From CAZCPB01 sp044223975 (lineage in GTDB: Bacteria > Planctomycetota > Phycisphaerae > Phycisphaerales > UBA1924), in NCBI GenBank assembly GCA_044223975.1, contig JBGALI010000031.1, positions 1 through 29,919 of the forward strand: a DNA stretch of 29,919 bases. The letters run 5' to 3'. A program made the translations under genes and the position numbers. Below, one piece after another: positions 15,371-23,242 of this stretch (position 1 is the stretch's first letter; each line of letters starts with the position of its first letter). The notes under the pieces were generated by a model. It had not been told where the DNA came from. It saw only the letters and a list, made by a program, of their open reading frames with translations, and did no database searches.

Positions 15371-17608
15371 GTGTCCGAGACGTGGGATGAAAAGGCGGTG
15401 TTCCTCGAGGCGCTGGCCCTCACGCCGGACGAGCGCGAGGAGTACCTCCGGCGCGTGTGCCCGAGCGAGGCGGCGCGCCAGCGGATCGAGCTCCTGCTCC
15501 TTCATCATTCCGAATCGACCATCGGCACGGCCGGGACGACCATGGCCGAGCCCACGCCGCCGGTTCAATCTCCGGATCGCATCGAAGAATTCCAGATCAT
15601 CCGGATCCTGGGCGAGGGCGGCATGGGAGTCGTGTACCTCGCCGAGGACACGATCCTGGGCAGAAAGGTTGCGCTTAAGGTTCTTGCCCGTCACCTGCTG
15701 GGGTCCGAGCAGGCCATCGGCCGGTTCAGGGACGAAGCCCGCAGCGCGGCAGGGCTCAAGCACCCGGGCATCGTGCCGGTCTATAAGTTCGGGCACGACG
15801 GTCAGAACCACTACCTCGTCAGCGAGTTCGTGGACGGCCCGACCCTCCGCGACTTCATCGCCGAAGAACGCGCACGCCGGACCACCGAGCCGGGCACGCA
15901 CAGCGCCCGCGAATGGCACAACCGCTGCGCCGAGATCGTCGCGTCCGTCGCCGAAGCCCTGGAGGCCTGCCACCGCGCCGGCATCATCCACCGCGACGTG
16001 AAGCCCTCGAACATCCTGCTCGACCGCGAGCTGGGCCCGCGCCTCACCGACTTCGGGATCGCCAAGAGCCTCACACCGCCGGTCCACACGTACAACACCA
16101 CGCTGGTCGGCAGTTGCCATTACATGAGCCCGGAGCAGGCCGCGGCGGCGAAGGCGCAGGTCGATCACCGCAGCGACATTTTTTCGCTCGGCGTAATCCT
16201 GTACGAACTGCTTTCGACTCAGCGGCCATTTGAAGGGCCGGACCTTCAGCGCGTGCTGCAGGCGGTGATGTCGCACGAGCCGCGCCGGCTGCGGACGATC
16301 GAGCCGCGCATCTCGGCGGACCTCGAGACGGTGTGCCACAAGGCGCTCGAGAAGGATCCGGCGCACCGCTACCAGTCGGCGGGGGTGTTCGCGGCCGAGC
16401 TTCGAAACGTCATGGCGGGGCGCCCGATCCTGGCGCGTCCGCCCGGCCTGCCGCGCCGGGCGCGGCGGTGGGTTTCGGCGCACCGGGGCCCGGCGCTCGT
16501 GTCGTCGGTGGTGGCCCTCGGCGGGGCGGTGGTGGCGCTGAGCTGGCTGGCGGTGTCGATGCGGAACGCTCGCCTGGCCTGGTTCTCGGTGGAAACGGAC
16601 GAGCCCGGGTGCGCGGTGCTGCTGCAGGAAGTAGACCCGGCGACGCTGGAAGTGAGCCGCGTACCCAAGCGGCTCGGGACCGCGCCGCTCACTCACCTGC
16701 ACGTGGAGCCGGGGGTGTATCGAGTGACGGTGGTCGCGGCTGACCCCGAAATGTTCAGCGAGTTCAACGCGGTTCTGCTCCAGCCCGGACGAGAGAGGGA
16801 GTCCGTGCTGCGAGCCTCACGCGCCCGAAAGTGGGGTGGGGCCAGGGGGGGCCCCACCCGCTTCGGGCGTTTTCTGGCAACCAAGGAGGTCGTGGCCGAC
16901 GGGATGGTGAAGGTCGAGGCGGGCGAGTACGACGTGGGAAGAACCGGCGACGTCACCGGACCGCCGGGCCCCCACAACGTCACGCTCGCGTCGTTTTACA
17001 TCGACAAGACGGAGGTTTCGAACCGGGACTACAAGGAGTTCGTTGACGCGACGGGGCACCGGTCGCCGCCGATCTGGTCCTCGGGCTTCGACGACATCGC
17101 CGATCGTCCCGTGGTCACGATCTCGATGGAGGACGCCGAGGCCTACGCGCGGTGGCGGGGCAAGAGGCTGCCGACCTCGCTGGAGTGGGAGGCGGCGGCA
17201 CGCGGGAGCGAGGGGCGGCTGTACCCGTGGGGGAACGATGATCCCGCGTCACGGATCAAGTTCGACGTGCCGTTGAGCGAACGCGAGGACGCCGCGTCGG
17301 CGGCGAGCACGCCCCGGCGAAGCCGCGCGTACCGCAACAACACCGTCGCGGTTCATTCAGATCCTGGGCCTGATCTGACGCCGAACGGGCTCGCGTTCAT
17401 GTTCGGGAACGTGTGGGAGGTGACCGCGAGCATTCAGCGCCGAAACGGCGAAGCCGAGTGGGAGCTCCTGGACAAGGGCAGGGCGTGGTCTGACCCTCCG
17501 TCCAACATGACGCTCAAGACCGATTCGACGTTTCCATGGAGCGCGATCCACGAGGCGCGGTACGGATTCCGATGTGCCCGCTCTGCAAACGCGGTCGCGG
17601 GGAAGTAG
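15371..17608 (+). CDS. transmembrane Ser/Thr protein kinase fused to an FGE/sulfatase-modifying-factor domain
   Basis: 745 residues. The cytoplasmic kinase has P-loop GEGGMG (81-86), VALK with Lys103, HRDVKPSN (207-214, Asp209), DFG (227-229) and SPE (253-255), so it looks active. A transmembrane helix lies at about 375-395, then a PEGA-like beta domain (405-455), a linker encoded by a large palindrome (about 484-500), and an extracytoplasmic FGE-sulfatase-type domain (508-740: MVKVEAGEYDVGR, FYIDKTEVSNRDYKEFV, RGKRLPTSLEWEAAARG, GNVWEVTA, YGFRC). The catalytic cysteines and the RGGSW loop of true formylglycine-generating enzymes are not seen (KGRAWSDPP instead), so it is probably a ligand-sensing or scaffold domain. 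GTG at 15371 is chosen for GGGAG 9 bases upstream. It likely governs the preceding sigma factor. Confidence 0.92.
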   Translation: MSETWDEKAVFLEALALTPDEREEYLRRVCPSEAARQRIELLLLHHSESTIGTAGTTMAEPTPPVQSPDRIEEFQIIRILGEGGMGVVYLAEDTILGRKVALKVLARHLLGSEQAIGRFRDEARSAAGLKHPGIVPVYKFGHDGQNHYLVSEFVDGPTLRDFIAEERARRTTEPGTHSAREWHNRCAEIVASVAEALEACHRAGIIHRDVKPSNILLDRELGPRLTDFGIAKSLTPPVHTYNTTLVGSCHYMSPEQAAAAKAQVDHRSDIFSLGVILYELLSTQRPFEGPDLQRVLQAVMSHEPRRLRTIEPRISADLETVCHKALEKDPAHRYQSAGVFAAELRNVMAGRPILARPPGLPRRARRWVSAHRGPALVSSVVALGGAVVALSWLAVSMRNARLAWFSVETDEPGCAVLLQEVDPATLEVSRVPKRLGTAPLTHLHVEPGVYRVTVVAADPEMFSEFNAVLLQPGRERESVLRASRARKWGGARGGPTRFGRFLATKEVVADGMVKVEAGEYDVGRTGDVTGPPGPHNVTLASFYIDKTEVSNRDYKEFVDATGHRSPPIWSSGFDDIADRPVVTISMEDAEAYARWRGKRLPTSLEWEAAARGSEGRLYPWGNDDPASRIKFDVPLSEREDAASAASTPRRSRAYRNNTVAVHSDPGPDLTPNGLAFMFGNVWEVTASIQRRNGEAEWELLDKGRAWSDPPSNMTLKTDSTFPWSAIHEARYGFRCARSANAVAGK
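16822..16873 (+). repeat. 48-base palindrome with T-run inside the kinase-FGE gene
   Basis: CGCCCGAA (16822-16829) pairs with TTCGGGCG (16862-16869); inside it GGGTGGGGCC (16834-16843) pairs with GGCCCCACCC (16850-16859). The loop is 6 bases, with a 4/2 internal loop, and TTTT follows. The reading frame passes through it without a stop. It lies exactly in the linker between the PEGA-like and FGE-like domains. Confidence 0.75.
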
Positions 17609-17645
17609 TTGATAGCGGTTCATTCTTTAACGTGGGGATCGTCTC

Positions 17646-18308
17646 ATGCTCATCAGCCCTGCTGGACGTGACGTTACAAAGTGGTTCGCCCTGAGGGCCG
17701 CGCTATGCCTGCTTGGAGTGCTGTTGGCGGCGTGCGCCGGACCAGAAAGGAGCGCATCTGGAAGCTCGAACCCCGAATCGCCCGCGGTGGTGCGGGGGCC
17801 GACGGCGTCGGGGCCGGGGTTGTACCGCCTGGTGTCGGTGGACTTCTTCGGGTACCTCGTGGTGGACACGAAGAACGTGAGGCCCCCGGGGATGCCCTCT
17901 CCGCGGGACGTGGACTTTGCGGTCCGGAAGTGGGCCCGCTCGATCGGAGGGGTGGACGCGGCAGTTGCCAACGCCTTCGCGCAGCCCCCCGTGAAGGCCG
18001 CCGACGACGAGGCGGCGGCCGAAGCGTACTGGCAGATTCTCACGCGTGGAACACCTTCCGACCCCGGAATGCTGGCGGCCATGAAATCGCAGGTGCCATC
18101 GGGCGCGACTCCCGTGGCCACGGGCGCGTACGTCCGGAGCGATATGCCCCCGTACGAGCACATCAAGATCGGATGGATCGCGTACGTGCAGCCCGGCTCT
18201 CCCGCCGAGCCGCTCACGCAGACGGTCCGGCTGAAGTACGCCGGGCAGGAGACCGCCTTCGACGCGTTCGTGGGGGTGTCGCTCACGGTGGCACAGACGG
18301 GATGGTGA
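17646..18308 (+). CDS. lipoprotein of unknown function linked to the tyrosinase
   Basis: 220 residues. Residues 14-29 form a hydrophobic signal with lipobox LLAAC and Cys30, so it is a membrane lipoprotein. The mature part has no family I recognise. It contains GLYRLVSVDFFGYLVVDTKN, a helical stretch of about 50 residues (FAVRKWARSIGGVDAAVANA), then strands with IKIGWIAYVQPGSPAEPL and a final beta strand FVGVSLTVAQTG. It has just one His after residue 100 and no Met/Cys-rich segment, so it is not an evident copper carrier. GGGGAT 7-8 bases before ATG 17646 is its ribosome-binding site. It sits 37 bases after the kinase gene and 33 before the tyrosinase, so it is probably co-expressed; a helper role for the oxidase is only a guess. 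Confidence 0.75.
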   Translation: MLISPAGRDVTKWFALRAALCLLGVLLAACAGPERSASGSSNPESPAVVRGPTASGPGLYRLVSVDFFGYLVVDTKNVRPPGMPSPRDVDFAVRKWARSIGGVDAAVANAFAQPPVKAADDEAAAEAYWQILTRGTPSDPGMLAAMKSQVPSGATPVATGAYVRSDMPPYEHIKIGWIAYVQPGSPAEPLTQTVRLKYAGQETAFDAFVGVSLTVAQTGW

Positions 18309-18341
18309 AGTGAGGACGGAGGCAACACCAGGAGCAGCGTC

Positions 18342-19940
18342 ATGGCCCCCCGCGTCTCGAGACGAACCGCACTCGGAACGATGATGCTCGGCGGCGCCGC
18401 GGGCGTGCTGGCGCACTCCCCGCTCGTGCTCGGAACGATGCTCCGACGTGCGAACGGGATCGCACGCAATCGCTACGCCGTGCACACCACCGAGGGTGCG
18501 CGGATGCTGGACCTGTACGCGATCGCCGTAGAGCGCATGAAGGCTCTGCCGCCGACCGACGAGTTCAGCTGGTCCTTTCAGGCCAGCATCCACGCGATGC
18601 AGATGGAGCACTCCAGCTGGTGGTTCCTCCCGTGGCACCGGGCGTACCTGTGGTACTTCGAAGGGATCGTGCGGCAGACTATCGCCGACGCGCTGGAAGC
18701 CGGCGAGGACTTCGCCATGCCCTACTGGCCGTGGGAGGACCCGAATTTCCGTGCCCTGCCGACGCAGATGATCGGTGATCGCGCCAGCCCCCTCTTCGAT
18801 TCGAACCGAACCGACACGACCAACGGCGGCGGCAGCCTGGACATCGAGCGTGAGATCAACGAATTGTTCGGGGCGTGCCGGTTCGTGGATGGCACGAACG
18901 GCTTCGGCGGCACGTGGACATCGGCGGCAACGGTGAAGGGGGCTCTGGAAAAGCTCCACGACCTCGTCCACGACCAGGTCGGCGGGCTCCACATGGGGAT
19001 CCTCTCGGATTCGCCGTGGGACCCGGTCTTCTGGCTCCATCACTGCAACGTGGACCGGCTGTGGGAGTTGTGGCTCAAGCGGGGCGGGCCGCGCCAGAAC
19101 CCTTATGACGATCCGATCTGGACCGAGTCGCTCCTTTCTCCGACCGGCAAGGGCTGGTTCTACCGCGCCGACACGCGCGGTCGGGAAGAGGTCGCCACCA
19201 AGGATTTCCTCACGGGCAACCAGCGGTTTGACTACGAGTACGTCGAGTACACCCCACCGTCGCCCCTGGCCGTTCTCCCCACGCCAGGGGAAGACGCGTG
19301 CGCGCAGGCGGGCACACCGGAGTTGTCCACGCGCCCCGAGGACGGCGCGAAGGTGGACCTGGTGCTGGAGCACCAGGAGGTTGTCTCGGTGAGCAACCCT
19401 CCGTGCCAGCGCATCCACGTGAACCCCGGCCCTCTCACGGTGGAGGTCGACCTCAGCGCGAATGGGCGCCGAACGCTCGAAAAGCTGATCGCGGCGGCGC
19501 GGGGCGGTCCGACGCTGCCCGTGTCGGTCCGTTTGGTGGTGACGGGCATCAAGGCGGCGGGCCCGCCGGGCGTGACGTTCCGCGTATTCCTGAACAACCC
19601 CGACGTATCGGCCAAGACGTCGTCGGTGGCCCCGAACTACGTGGGGACCATGTCGGCGCTCATGGCGGCATCGAAGGCCAAGATGATGGGAGGGCATCAC
19701 AACCCCAAGGTCCACGTGAAGCCTGAGGACGAGGAGGCGAGCTTCGACATCACGCCGATCGTGCTCACGCGGGCCGACCAGAAAGCCCTCGACCTGGACC
19801 GGATCTTGGTCACGCTCGTCCCGGTCGGCGCGGGCGGAAAAGACCGGCCGGACGCGGAGGTTTCGGTCGAAGGGGCCGAGATCAGAGTGGTTCGGGTGCG
19901 GCCGTTCAAGGCTGCGGCGCCGCCGGGTGGGGGCCCGTAG
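18342..19940 (+). CDS. Tat-exported tyrosinase / polyphenol oxidase with plant-PPO-like C-terminal region
   Basis: 532 residues. A twin-arginine signal (SRRTALGTMMLGGAAGVLA, 6-24) indicates export of a folded copper enzyme. CuA ligands are His84 (ASIHAMQ), His90 and His99 (FLPWHRAYLWYFE). CuB ligands are His206 and His210 (KLHDLVHDQVG) and the HH at 233-234 (DPVFWLHHCNVDRLWELW). Such type-3 copper enzymes oxidise phenols or catechols to quinones with oxygen. The Cys of the thioether bridge in plant and fungal enzymes is absent (HAMQ). The region after about 360 (RLVVTGIKAAGPPGVTFRVF, ILVTLVPVG, the terminal EGAEIRVVRV) resembles the C-terminal domain of plant PPOs that shields the active site. 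AGGAG 9 bases upstream supports ATG 18342. Last gene of the sigma-kinase unit. Confidence 0.93.
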   Translation: MAPRVSRRTALGTMMLGGAAGVLAHSPLVLGTMLRRANGIARNRYAVHTTEGARMLDLYAIAVERMKALPPTDEFSWSFQASIHAMQMEHSSWWFLPWHRAYLWYFEGIVRQTIADALEAGEDFAMPYWPWEDPNFRALPTQMIGDRASPLFDSNRTDTTNGGGSLDIEREINELFGACRFVDGTNGFGGTWTSAATVKGALEKLHDLVHDQVGGLHMGILSDSPWDPVFWLHHCNVDRLWELWLKRGGPRQNPYDDPIWTESLLSPTGKGWFYRADTRGREEVATKDFLTGNQRFDYEYVEYTPPSPLAVLPTPGEDACAQAGTPELSTRPEDGAKVDLVLEHQEVVSVSNPPCQRIHVNPGPLTVEVDLSANGRRTLEKLIAAARGGPTLPVSVRLVVTGIKAAGPPGVTFRVFLNNPDVSAKTSSVAPNYVGTMSALMAASKAKMMGGHHNPKVHVKPEDEEASFDITPIVLTRADQKALDLDRILVTLVPVGAGGKDRPDAEVSVEGAEIRVVRVRPFKAAAPPGGGP

Positions 19941-20105
19941 CGGGAAGACGGGTCGATCGCGGCGGGTCGAACACTTGGCCGCGCTGCGCCGCGACCTCCA
20001 GCGCGTGAGCGCGCCGCCGGCCTCCGCCGGGACCGGCAACGACACCGCCCGGTCGCCCACGCCAGGCAGCGTTGCCGCATGGCGCCATCACTCGGAACTT
20101 GGGAA

Positions 20106-21335
20106 CTACCCCACCGCCGCGCAGATCTTCTTTGCCGCGTCCGTCAGGTCCGTCGCGGCCTGCATCGTCGGGATGTCCTTGCGGGCATCGCTCAAGAGCT
20201 TGCGGCCCGCGTCGACGTTCGTCCCCTCAAGGCGGACCACCAGCGGCACCTTGAAGCCGGTGCTGCCGTCCTTGTTCTTGAAGCTTCGCGCGGCGTTCAC
20301 GATGCCCTGCGCGATCACATCGCAGCGCATGATGCCGCCGAAGATGTTGACCAGCACGCCCTTCACCTTCGGGTCCGAGAGAATAATGTCGAACGCGGCC
20401 GTCACGGCCTCTTCGCTGGCGCCGCCGCCGACGTCGAGGAAGTTCGCCGGCTCGATGCCCTTGTCCATGCCGTGCAGCTTGACGATGTCCATCGTCGACA
20501 TCGCCAGCCCCGCGCCGTTGACCAGGCACCCGATCGTGCCGTCGAGCGCGATGTACGAGAGGCCGTACTTCTGGGCCCGCAGCTCGGCGGGGTTCTCCTC
20601 GCTGGGGTCGGCCATCGCCGCGATGTCGGCGTGACGCGCCAGGCCGTTGTCGTCGAAGTTGAACTTGGCATCGATGGCCAGGAGCTGGCCTTCGGCCGCG
20701 CCAGGGCCGGGGGCGGTAAGCACCAGCGGGTTGATCTCGGCCAGGGAGCAGTCCTTCTCGACAAAGACCTTCGCCAGCCCCTGCATGATCGCGACCGCCT
20801 GCCCGACGAGCTTGCCCGTGAAGCCCAGAGCGTACGCGACCTTGCGGGCTTGGTGCGCCTGCAACCCGAGCAGCGGGTGCAGCGGCTCCTTCAGGATCGC
20901 CGCGGGGTTCTTCTTCGCGACCTCTTCGATCTCGACGCCGCCCTCGCGGCTGGCGATCAGGATGTTGCGCCGCGTCTTGCGGTCGACCGTGATCGCCATG
21001 TAGAACTCGTGCGCGATGTCGACCGCGGCCGCGACCAGCAGCTTCTTGACGTCCAGCCCCTCGGGCGGCGTCTGCGGCGACTTCATGCGGTTGGTGAGCA
21101 TGAAGCGTGCCGCGGCGGTGGCGTCGTCGACATTTGAAACGAGCTTGACGAACCCGGCCTTGCCGCGCCCGCCGGCGTGGACCTGGGCCTTGATCACGGC
21201 CTGCTTGGCGCCGGCGGCGGTGACCGCCTTGAAAGCAGAGGCGGCCTGCTCGATGGACTCGATGGTCTGGGACGCGGGGATGGGCAGGCCGTAGCTGCGC
21301 AGAAGCTCGCGGGCCTGGTACTCGTGGATCTTCAT
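20106..21335 (-). CDS. sucC: succinyl-CoA synthetase beta subunit (ADP/GDP-forming)
   Basis: 409 residues. With SucD it interconverts succinyl-CoA and succinate with substrate-level phosphorylation in the TCA cycle. The N-terminal ATP-grasp domain starts MKIHEYQARELLRSYGLPIP and has KAQVHAGGRGKAGFVKLV; the C-terminal ligase domain has LEINPLV-type DCSLAEINPLVL, NGAGLAMSTMDIV, FLDVGGGASEEAV, VNIFGGIMRCDVIAQGI and LEGTNVDAGRKLL. All ATP-grasp and ligase motifs are present. No sucD is adjacent on this window, whereas most genomes keep them together. ATG 21335 gives the canonical start; the open frame to 21707 is antisense shadow. TATCAT sits 6 bases upstream with no Shine-Dalgarno sequence, suggesting a leaderless message. 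Confidence 0.96.
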   Translation of the reverse strand: MKIHEYQARELLRSYGLPIPASQTIESIEQAASAFKAVTAAGAKQAVIKAQVHAGGRGKAGFVKLVSNVDDATAAARFMLTNRMKSPQTPPEGLDVKKLLVAAAVDIAHEFYMAITVDRKTRRNILIASREGGVEIEEVAKKNPAAILKEPLHPLLGLQAHQARKVAYALGFTGKLVGQAVAIMQGLAKVFVEKDCSLAEINPLVLTAPGPGAAEGQLLAIDAKFNFDDNGLARHADIAAMADPSEENPAELRAQKYGLSYIALDGTIGCLVNGAGLAMSTMDIVKLHGMDKGIEPANFLDVGGGASEEAVTAAFDIILSDPKVKGVLVNIFGGIMRCDVIAQGIVNAARSFKNKDGSTGFKVPLVVRLEGTNVDAGRKLLSDARKDIPTMQAATDLTDAAKKICAAVG

Positions 21336-21341
21336 GGGCGG

Positions 21342-21347
21342 ATGATA
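21342..21347 (-). promoter_or_regulatory. -10-like TATCAT before sucC
   Basis: On the leftward strand TATCAT ends 6 bases before the sucC ATG; the same hexamer lies 8 bases before the neighbouring glycosyltransferase start. Confidence 0.45.
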
Positions 21348-21360
21348 GAAGAAGGGACGG

Positions 21361-21384
21361 AGGCACGCAGGCACGAAGGCACGG
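21361..21384. repeat. three 8-bp tandem repeats between sucC and the glycosyltransferase
   Basis: The units are aggcacgc, aggcacga and aggcacgg (consensus AGGCACGN). They lie just upstream of sucC and just downstream of the glycosyltransferase stop, in the 77-base gap between these two leftward genes. Confidence 0.7.
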
Positions 21385-21412
21385 AGTGAGAACCGTGGGG
21401 TGCGACCACGGA

Positions 21413-23167
21413 CTAGAGGCCTGTTTTCTCGTGCCAGGCGTGCATGAGGGCGGCCTCGAACTTCCGGGTGAACCCCTTGGCGTCGCACAGGGGCGAGGCG
21501 AGCAGGTCGGCGCGGAGTTGGGGGCGGAGACGGCGGAGGCCGTCGCGGTCGGCGGCAAGCCCGGCGGCGATGCGGACGTAGCCGTCTTCGTTCTTGGCGA
21601 TGTACTCGGTTCGACCGATCGTGGACAGCAGCGAAGCGCCGACGCGCCCGGCGTGCGTCGCCCCCTCCTCCACCACCACCGGCACGCCGCACAGCAGGGC
21701 CTCGCACGTCGTGGTCGTGCCGTTGTACGGGACGGGGTCGAGGGCGATGTCGATCCGGTCGTAGGCGCGGAGCGGATCGGCATCGCCGCCCACCCAGGAG
21801 AGCAGGTCAAGGCGTGAAGGATCAACGCCCGCTTCGGCGAAGCGGTCACGTATGTCGGCCTGCACCGCCGGGTGCGACTGGGATTTGTTCTTGAGCGCCA
21901 GGCGCGACCCGGGCACGGCGTTCAGCACCCGCGCCCACAGGCGCACCGTGCGATCGCTCAGCTTGTAGAGGGCGTTGAACGAACCGAACGTGATCGGGGT
22001 CGACGGGTCGCGCACGCACGGCGGCTCGGCCAGGTCGGGCGCCCCCTTGAGCGGCGTGAAGCACAGGAAGCAGGGGTAGAGTCGGAGCAGCTTCTCGGCG
22101 CAACGCTCCTCGTACCCGGGCGGATCGGTCACGGCGTCAACGATGCGGTAGTCGACGGTGCTCAGCCCGGTCGTGTTGGGGTAACCGCAGTAGGTGACCT
22201 GCACCGGGGCCGGCCTTAGCTTGAGGACCTCGTAGCGTCCGCCGCTGGTGAGCCCAGCGAGGTCGAGAACCACGTCGATTCGCTGGGCGCGGACGAAGGC
22301 GTCGTGCTCCTCGTCGCGCATGGTGGCGGTGCGGTGCCAGCCCGTGGCGAAACCTGCGAGCCGCCTGGAGTGCTCGTCCTCCTTCACGGCGTCGGAGAAG
22401 CACACAAACTCGAACCGCTGACGGTCAAACTCGCGTAGCACGGGCTCAATGAAATGGGCGACCGAGTGGCCGCGCAGGTCGGCGGAGAGAACGCCGACGC
22501 GCAGCCGGCGGCCTCCGAGCGCGACGGGAGCGGGGGGCGAGGGACGGCCGGGCACGAGTGCCTCGAGCGCGAGGTGGAGGCGGAGCGTCTCTTCGGCCGG
22601 CACATCGACGTAGTTCGTAGTGTTGGCGAGCAGGATCGCCGGCTTAAGTTCGCGCGGGTGAAGGGCGACGCACCGCCGCAGGAGTTCAAGGGCCATGTCG
22701 ATGCGCCCGCCTTCGCGCGAGGCCTGGGCGACGACGGACATGAACTCCCCATCGCCGGGGACCCGGTCGAGCCCGACCTGGGCCGCCGCGCCGGCCTCCA
22801 CCGCGCGGTGCTCCTTGAGCAGGAGCGCGCAGTACGCCGCCCGAACGGCCCGGCGCGACGGATCGATCTGGAGCACCTGGTCATAGATCGGGATCGATTC
22901 GTCGGTTCTGTCCAGCACCGTGAGCACGTTGGCGAGGTTGGTGAGCATGTTGGCGTCGCCGGGCGCCGCACGCACGGCGCGCCGGGCGTACGTCAGCGCC
23001 TCCTCAAAGCGCCGCTCGGCCGTGAGCAGGCGGCACATGGCCGCGTTCACGTTGGGGTTGTCCTTGTGGCGCGGCAGGAGCTTGGCGAGCAGGGCGTGGG
23101 CCTGCGCGAAGCCGCCGGCCGAGACCTGTTCGCGAACTTTCTGCAGAATCGCGGGGACGTCCGCCAT
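21413..23167 (-). CDS. TPR-containing GT41 glycosyltransferase (O-GlcNAc transferase/SPINDLY-like)
   Basis: 584 residues. The N-terminal 200 residues are TPR units (FAQAHALLAKLLPRHKDNP, RRFEEALTYARRAVRAAPGD, IYDQVLQIDPS). The catalytic part follows at about 215-580 and matches the GT41 family: LRVGVLSADLRGHSVAHFIEP (with the conserved His), DVVLDLAGLTSGGRYEV, RPAPVQVTYCGYPNTTGL with DYRIVDAVTDPPG, ITFGSFNALYKLSD and DPVPYNGTTTTCEALLCGVP. GT41 enzymes move GlcNAc or fucose from nucleotide sugars to Ser/Thr of proteins in the cytoplasm. The target is unknown. ATG 23167 is preferred to the in-frame start at 23212, since TATCAT lies 8 bases upstream of it and the protein then begins at the first helix. 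Confidence 0.92.
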   Translation of the reverse strand: MADVPAILQKVREQVSAGGFAQAHALLAKLLPRHKDNPNVNAAMCRLLTAERRFEEALTYARRAVRAAPGDANMLTNLANVLTVLDRTDESIPIYDQVLQIDPSRRAVRAAYCALLLKEHRAVEAGAAAQVGLDRVPGDGEFMSVVAQASREGGRIDMALELLRRCVALHPRELKPAILLANTTNYVDVPAEETLRLHLALEALVPGRPSPPAPVALGGRRLRVGVLSADLRGHSVAHFIEPVLREFDRQRFEFVCFSDAVKEDEHSRRLAGFATGWHRTATMRDEEHDAFVRAQRIDVVLDLAGLTSGGRYEVLKLRPAPVQVTYCGYPNTTGLSTVDYRIVDAVTDPPGYEERCAEKLLRLYPCFLCFTPLKGAPDLAEPPCVRDPSTPITFGSFNALYKLSDRTVRLWARVLNAVPGSRLALKNKSQSHPAVQADIRDRFAEAGVDPSRLDLLSWVGGDADPLRAYDRIDIALDPVPYNGTTTTCEALLCGVPVVVEEGATHAGRVGASLLSTIGRTEYIAKNEDGYVRIAAGLAADRDGLRRLRPQLRADLLASPLCDAKGFTRKFEAALMHAWHEKTGL

Positions 23168-23175
23168 GGGTGGCG

Positions 23176-23181
23176 ATGATA
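23176..23181 (-). promoter_or_regulatory. -10-like TATCAT before the GT41 gene
   Basis: On the leftward strand TATCAT ends 8 bases before the ATG at 23167; no Shine-Dalgarno sequence is present. Confidence 0.4.
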
Positions 23182-23242
23182 TCCGCGAGAAGCGTGGCGT
23201 CGGACGTGCCAAGCATGGAGAGCGCGTCCGCGGCGGTCAAAG

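Noticed and set aside
16822..16873. Palindrome with T-run in the kinase gene taken as a true gene-end terminator
   Set aside because: The reading frame continues through it into a complete FGE-like domain, so it does not mark a gene end; kept as a repeat.
20034..20077. CGGCAACG/CGTTGCCG inverted repeat between the tyrosinase and sucC
   Set aside because: Only 8 bp with a 28-base loop and no T-run; too weak to call a terminator or operator.
20227..21849. 540-codon leftward frame over sucC
   Set aside because: It is a frame-shifted shadow of sucC and the GT41 gene, rich in Arg/Gly with no motif; sucC itself is complete in another frame.
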